Shown piece after piece: positions 60,505-64,000 of a stretch of 64,000 nt of DNA. The first letter of the stretch is position 1. Each line of letters begins with the position of its first letter. Under the pieces are notes generated by a model. The model made no database searches. It was given only the letters and a program-made list of their open reading frames with translations, and was not told the DNA's origin. The position numbers and the translations under genes were made by a program. The stretch is taken from NCBI RefSeq assembly GCF_000208745.1, contig NC_030858.1, positions 10,880,659-10,944,658 of the forward strand, in the 5' to 3' direction. The stretch comes from Theobroma cacao. Its lineage: Eukaryota > Streptophyta > Magnoliopsida > Malvales > Malvaceae.

Positions 60505-60512
60505 TCAACCCA

Positions 60513-63500
60513 TATATTGGAACACAATCATCATAACTAGTGATGAGCAAATAAATTAAGACTAACAAATAAGCATATACTGTCATTAAGATAATACTTC
60601 TTCAGTTGCCCATGCATCATAATAGCATAGTTAAATAAATAAATAAATATGAGGAGAGATCCAGAACCTCTTATATCTTTTAATAATATTTATATTTCGT
60701 CATTAAATTTTATATATTATTCACATAAATCATGTATGTCAAATTTCAAGTTACTTGAAAAATATGTAACTATTAGTTTGATAGTAAAATTTCAATTGTT
60801 AAATATATGTTAAGAAATATGTTTATCTGGATTCATATGATATAAATATCGAATTAATTTAAAATTTTATGTGCTAATACAAGTTAAATCTAGCAACTTG
60901 TTGTAAGTGAATCTCACTTTAATAAATAAATATAATATATATACATATATATAATAAAAATAACAATTTTAAAGAAAACTTTAACTTATTTTTTCTTCAA
61001 GATTTTAAAGTATTATCCATCTCTAATAACCCTTTTTTGTTTGTTTTTGATAATTCCAAAAGTCGAAAAAATCTAACTTTATCTTTTTCAAAAACCGAAT
61101 CGATCTGAACTTATATAACTAACTGAATCGATTAAATCGAACTGCTTCGATCCATTTGGTCAGTTTCAAAAACTTGAACTCAAGCAAACTTTTTACAATA
61201 TCTTTACCAAATTTTAAGATAATATATAAATATAAATGTTAATATTCTCAAATAAATTCAACAATATTTTTAACAAATTCAAGAACATTTTTCAAAAACA
61301 ATAAACTTAAAAGGCATAAGTTAATATAAGGAAAATTTAAACCAACTTTCGAGAAATTCCAACAACCAACGACAACCAACAATGGTTTTCAAATATGGAC
61401 CTCTCATGGCTTTATGCACGTTTTTCTAAAATGTTAAAAAAAATCAGATTAGTATAAAATTTAATTAAAACAAGCTAAATATTTTATAAATTCAAATATG
61501 CATATTGGCTAACATTAAATTAAATTTAATATATAATATATTAATAAAATATATTAAATAATTTTAATTTATATTAATTCAGGTTTAATTTTTCGGTCAA
61601 GAAATTTAACCACCAATATAAAATCAAATTGATGAAAATAATCAAACTTTTAAAACTGAACACATTGAAAACCGTTGTAACTCAACTAAAAAAACCAAAC
61701 TCCATTTGATTTAGTCTATTTTTTTCATTTGGAATAATTTTGCTCACCCTAATTGAAAGGGCTCGTTGCATTCTTTCCCCTAATGCAATGTTAGTACAGT
61801 TCTTGCTTCCATATTCTTAAGTGTTTTTCTTTAAACATTTATATTATTTAATTATTAATAAGCAAAAAAATTATATAATTTATAAAACGATATTTGGGGA
61901 AATGTTGTATATCGAGTAAAGGGTGAGGTTGGATTTTAATATATAATCCTCATTCAGATTCAATTCCAGCAAATCTAAAGATTCTTTATTTGTTCTATCC
62001 CCTCCTCGACCCTTTGTTCTATCAGATCTGTGCCCTTGTCCGGTCGTTCTTGCTTGTAAAAGTTGAAATAATGATAAAATCAAATAGTGTAGCTTTTCAA
62101 AGGATAAAATTTAATAAGACTTCAAGTACTTTGATTTTGTTTATTTCAAAATGATGTCTTTGATTCATTGATTGTTAACACTATTAGTTAACAATTAAAA
62201 AAAACCTAAATTTAATATTGTATAAATATTTTAAGATATAAACACTTTTATATTTTTTTAATTTAAGCATATTCTCATTTTAAAAAATCTGTGCATTGTT
62301 TTCTTAAAAACTTTAATAAGAAAAAAACTTAAAAAAATTTGATTTGCAAGCTTGAAAATTTAAAGTTATATTTGCCTTGAAAACTATAAAATTTTTTCTC
62401 GAGGTAAAGTCTATTGTTATCAACCTTTTTATTTTTTTAACAGTTTGAGAATTTTTTTATTGAAAAGAATGCATTAAAAGTAAATTTTTTATTCAATGAT
62501 AGATATTTCAAATTTAATGATATCATGTGAAGAGATTAATTTCTTACTCGTAATTATTAATTTTGTTAAAAAAAATTTGTTCAAAATTTTTTCTTTGAGA
62601 CGAGTTTAAAGTAACCTAAAAGAGTTTGACTTAATTATTATATATAAAAAGTTTTAATTTTTTTGTCAAATATCGAATCTTATTAAATATCAAAGTGAGA
62701 CAAACTAACTCATTCATAAATCTTATTCTAAAATTTTATTAATTTTTAAGTTTTTTTCTTCTTTGTTAAATATTAAATTTTGTTAAATATTAAAATGAAT
62801 TTTATTAAGTTTTGAAAGAAACATAAGTATATTTTTTAAAAAAGGTATTTGCGTCTTAAAATATTATGTGATATTAGTTATAATTTTTTTAACTGTTGAT
62901 TAGGATATTAACAGTTCAGGGATCAAAATATTGTTTTAAAATAAAAAATTAAAATATTCTTTTTAAAGCGTTTTAGATTTTACCCACCTTTCAAATTTAT
63001 TTGAGTTATTACTATTTTAATGAAATTCTTTTATAATTTTTAACTAAATTAGATTAGTCGTTAAAAGAGTAATATTCATAGAAACAAGGATAAAAAAAAG
63101 GTTGTCAGCAAGAAAAGGTTGTCAAATTTGGGATGCAATGCAACCCACGTCATGGATTGCGTTAGCTTTGGTACTTTTTAAAAAATAAAATAGTAATACT
63201 ATTGATAATTAACATTAAAGTCAGGGAAAAGAAAAAAAATAAAATCATATAAGGTATTATATCTGGACAAGTTTGCCCTTGGAACTATAAATGATAGATA
63301 TTGGCACAAAACTCTATAAAAAGTCAGTGTCAGAGTGGCAGATGTGGCAGACAGATGGGTCGCCAAACCGTGTTGCGTTTATTGATTTGCATCGTCATTT
63401 TATTGTTTTTTTATTCAAGGATAATTTTGGAATATAATTTTTTTTAGTTGAGAATAAAATCTATAATCTATGATAATATTTAAAGTAAACCCCAAAGGCT

Positions 63501-64000
63501 TCTTTGCTTAACACTTGACGATATTGCCTGAGGAAGAAAAGTATCAAAGGGCTTCCTTCCTTCTGTATGATTGTTATAATTTTTTCTTTCATTTTTTAAC
63601 AATTATTATTAAATATCAAGTCATATTTAAAAAATATTAAAATAGTAATTGAAATGTTATTATCTTTTCTTTACATTAAAAATTAAAAAAATTTAAATCC
63701 AACTATTTATTAGTTAGTATACATGTCAATTACTAAATCAAATTATATAATATAATTTTTTTATCAAATTAAAATATGCAGTTGTTATTTATAAACGTTT
63801 AATGTTAATTTTTTTAAATCTTAAATTTTAAAAAATAATTTTCTTATATTTAAATGTACTCTCCATTTTTCACTTTTTAAAATAAAAAATACTAACTAAT
63901 AAAATAACAATCTAAGAGAACTTAAATATATCCATTGACATAACTGTAGTATCCATTTGCAAACATGGCAAATGAAAAAAAAAAGAAAAAGGAAAGAAAT
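60513..64000. other. AT-rich intergenic DNA with one decayed repeat
   Basis: From about 61040 to 61760 the sequence carries 'accgaatcgat', 'tcggtca' and a terminal ttttgctcaccctaattg. This is the minus-strand style of a common plant element whose end reads TAGGGGTGAGCA. Bounds were not found. The rest is low-complexity AT-rich DNA. The only other frame of note (61880-62083, minus, 67 codons) is unsupported. A slightly less AT-rich patch at 63270-63380 shows nothing identifiable. Confidence 0.35.

Overview
This is a window of plant nuclear DNA, very probably a eudicot. It is AT-rich, the genes have GT-AG introns, and long stretches are layered transposable elements. Two genes look intact: a receptor-like cytoplasmic kinase with a universal-stress-protein domain (26219-29395, +, 10 exons, 607 codons) and a CONSTANS-LIKE 3/4/5-type transcription factor (54405-55768, -, 2 exons, 367 codons). 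The species cannot be fixed from the sequence.

Layout. 1-338 is the edge of a probable Ty3/Gypsy LTR. About 1430-21765 is a three-level nest of Ty1/Copia elements: element A (-, fragments at both outer ends) is split by element B (-, LTRs 2096-3797 and 19253-20852), which is split in its gag by element C (+, LTRs 8429-9630 and 17345-18546, perfect AGAAC target duplication). C carries an extra ORF region after pol, as SIRE/Maximus-type Copia elements do. 21766-26150 is intergenic DNA with a two-copy tandem repeat, decayed element-like sequence and a (CT)18 run upstream of the kinase gene. The kinase gene follows, then about 8 kb of AT-rich DNA with decayed repeats.

About 37700-39260 looks like a Ty3/Gypsy LTR. 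39462-49007 is a CACTA (En/Spm) element with decayed TNP2 and plant-transposase genes on the minus strand, a 32-N assembly gap flanked by duplicated sequence, and a probable solo Gypsy LTR inserted in its right subterminal repeats. Next to it lies a decayed plus-strand Copia fragment (49010 to about 52600) into which a tiny tRNA-derived retroelement inserted with a perfect 16-bp target duplication. The COL gene follows. The right end (56600-64000) is AT-rich and has a hAT-like non-autonomous element (59439-60504) and another decayed repeat.

The two host genes are unrelated in function and lie 25 kb apart. Nothing suggests a multi-gene system. The most informative signals are the nesting chronology, a transition bias among the Copia stops, the extra ORF of element C, the mini-SINE, the CACTA gap artefact, and a two-residue expansion inside B-box 1 of the COL protein.
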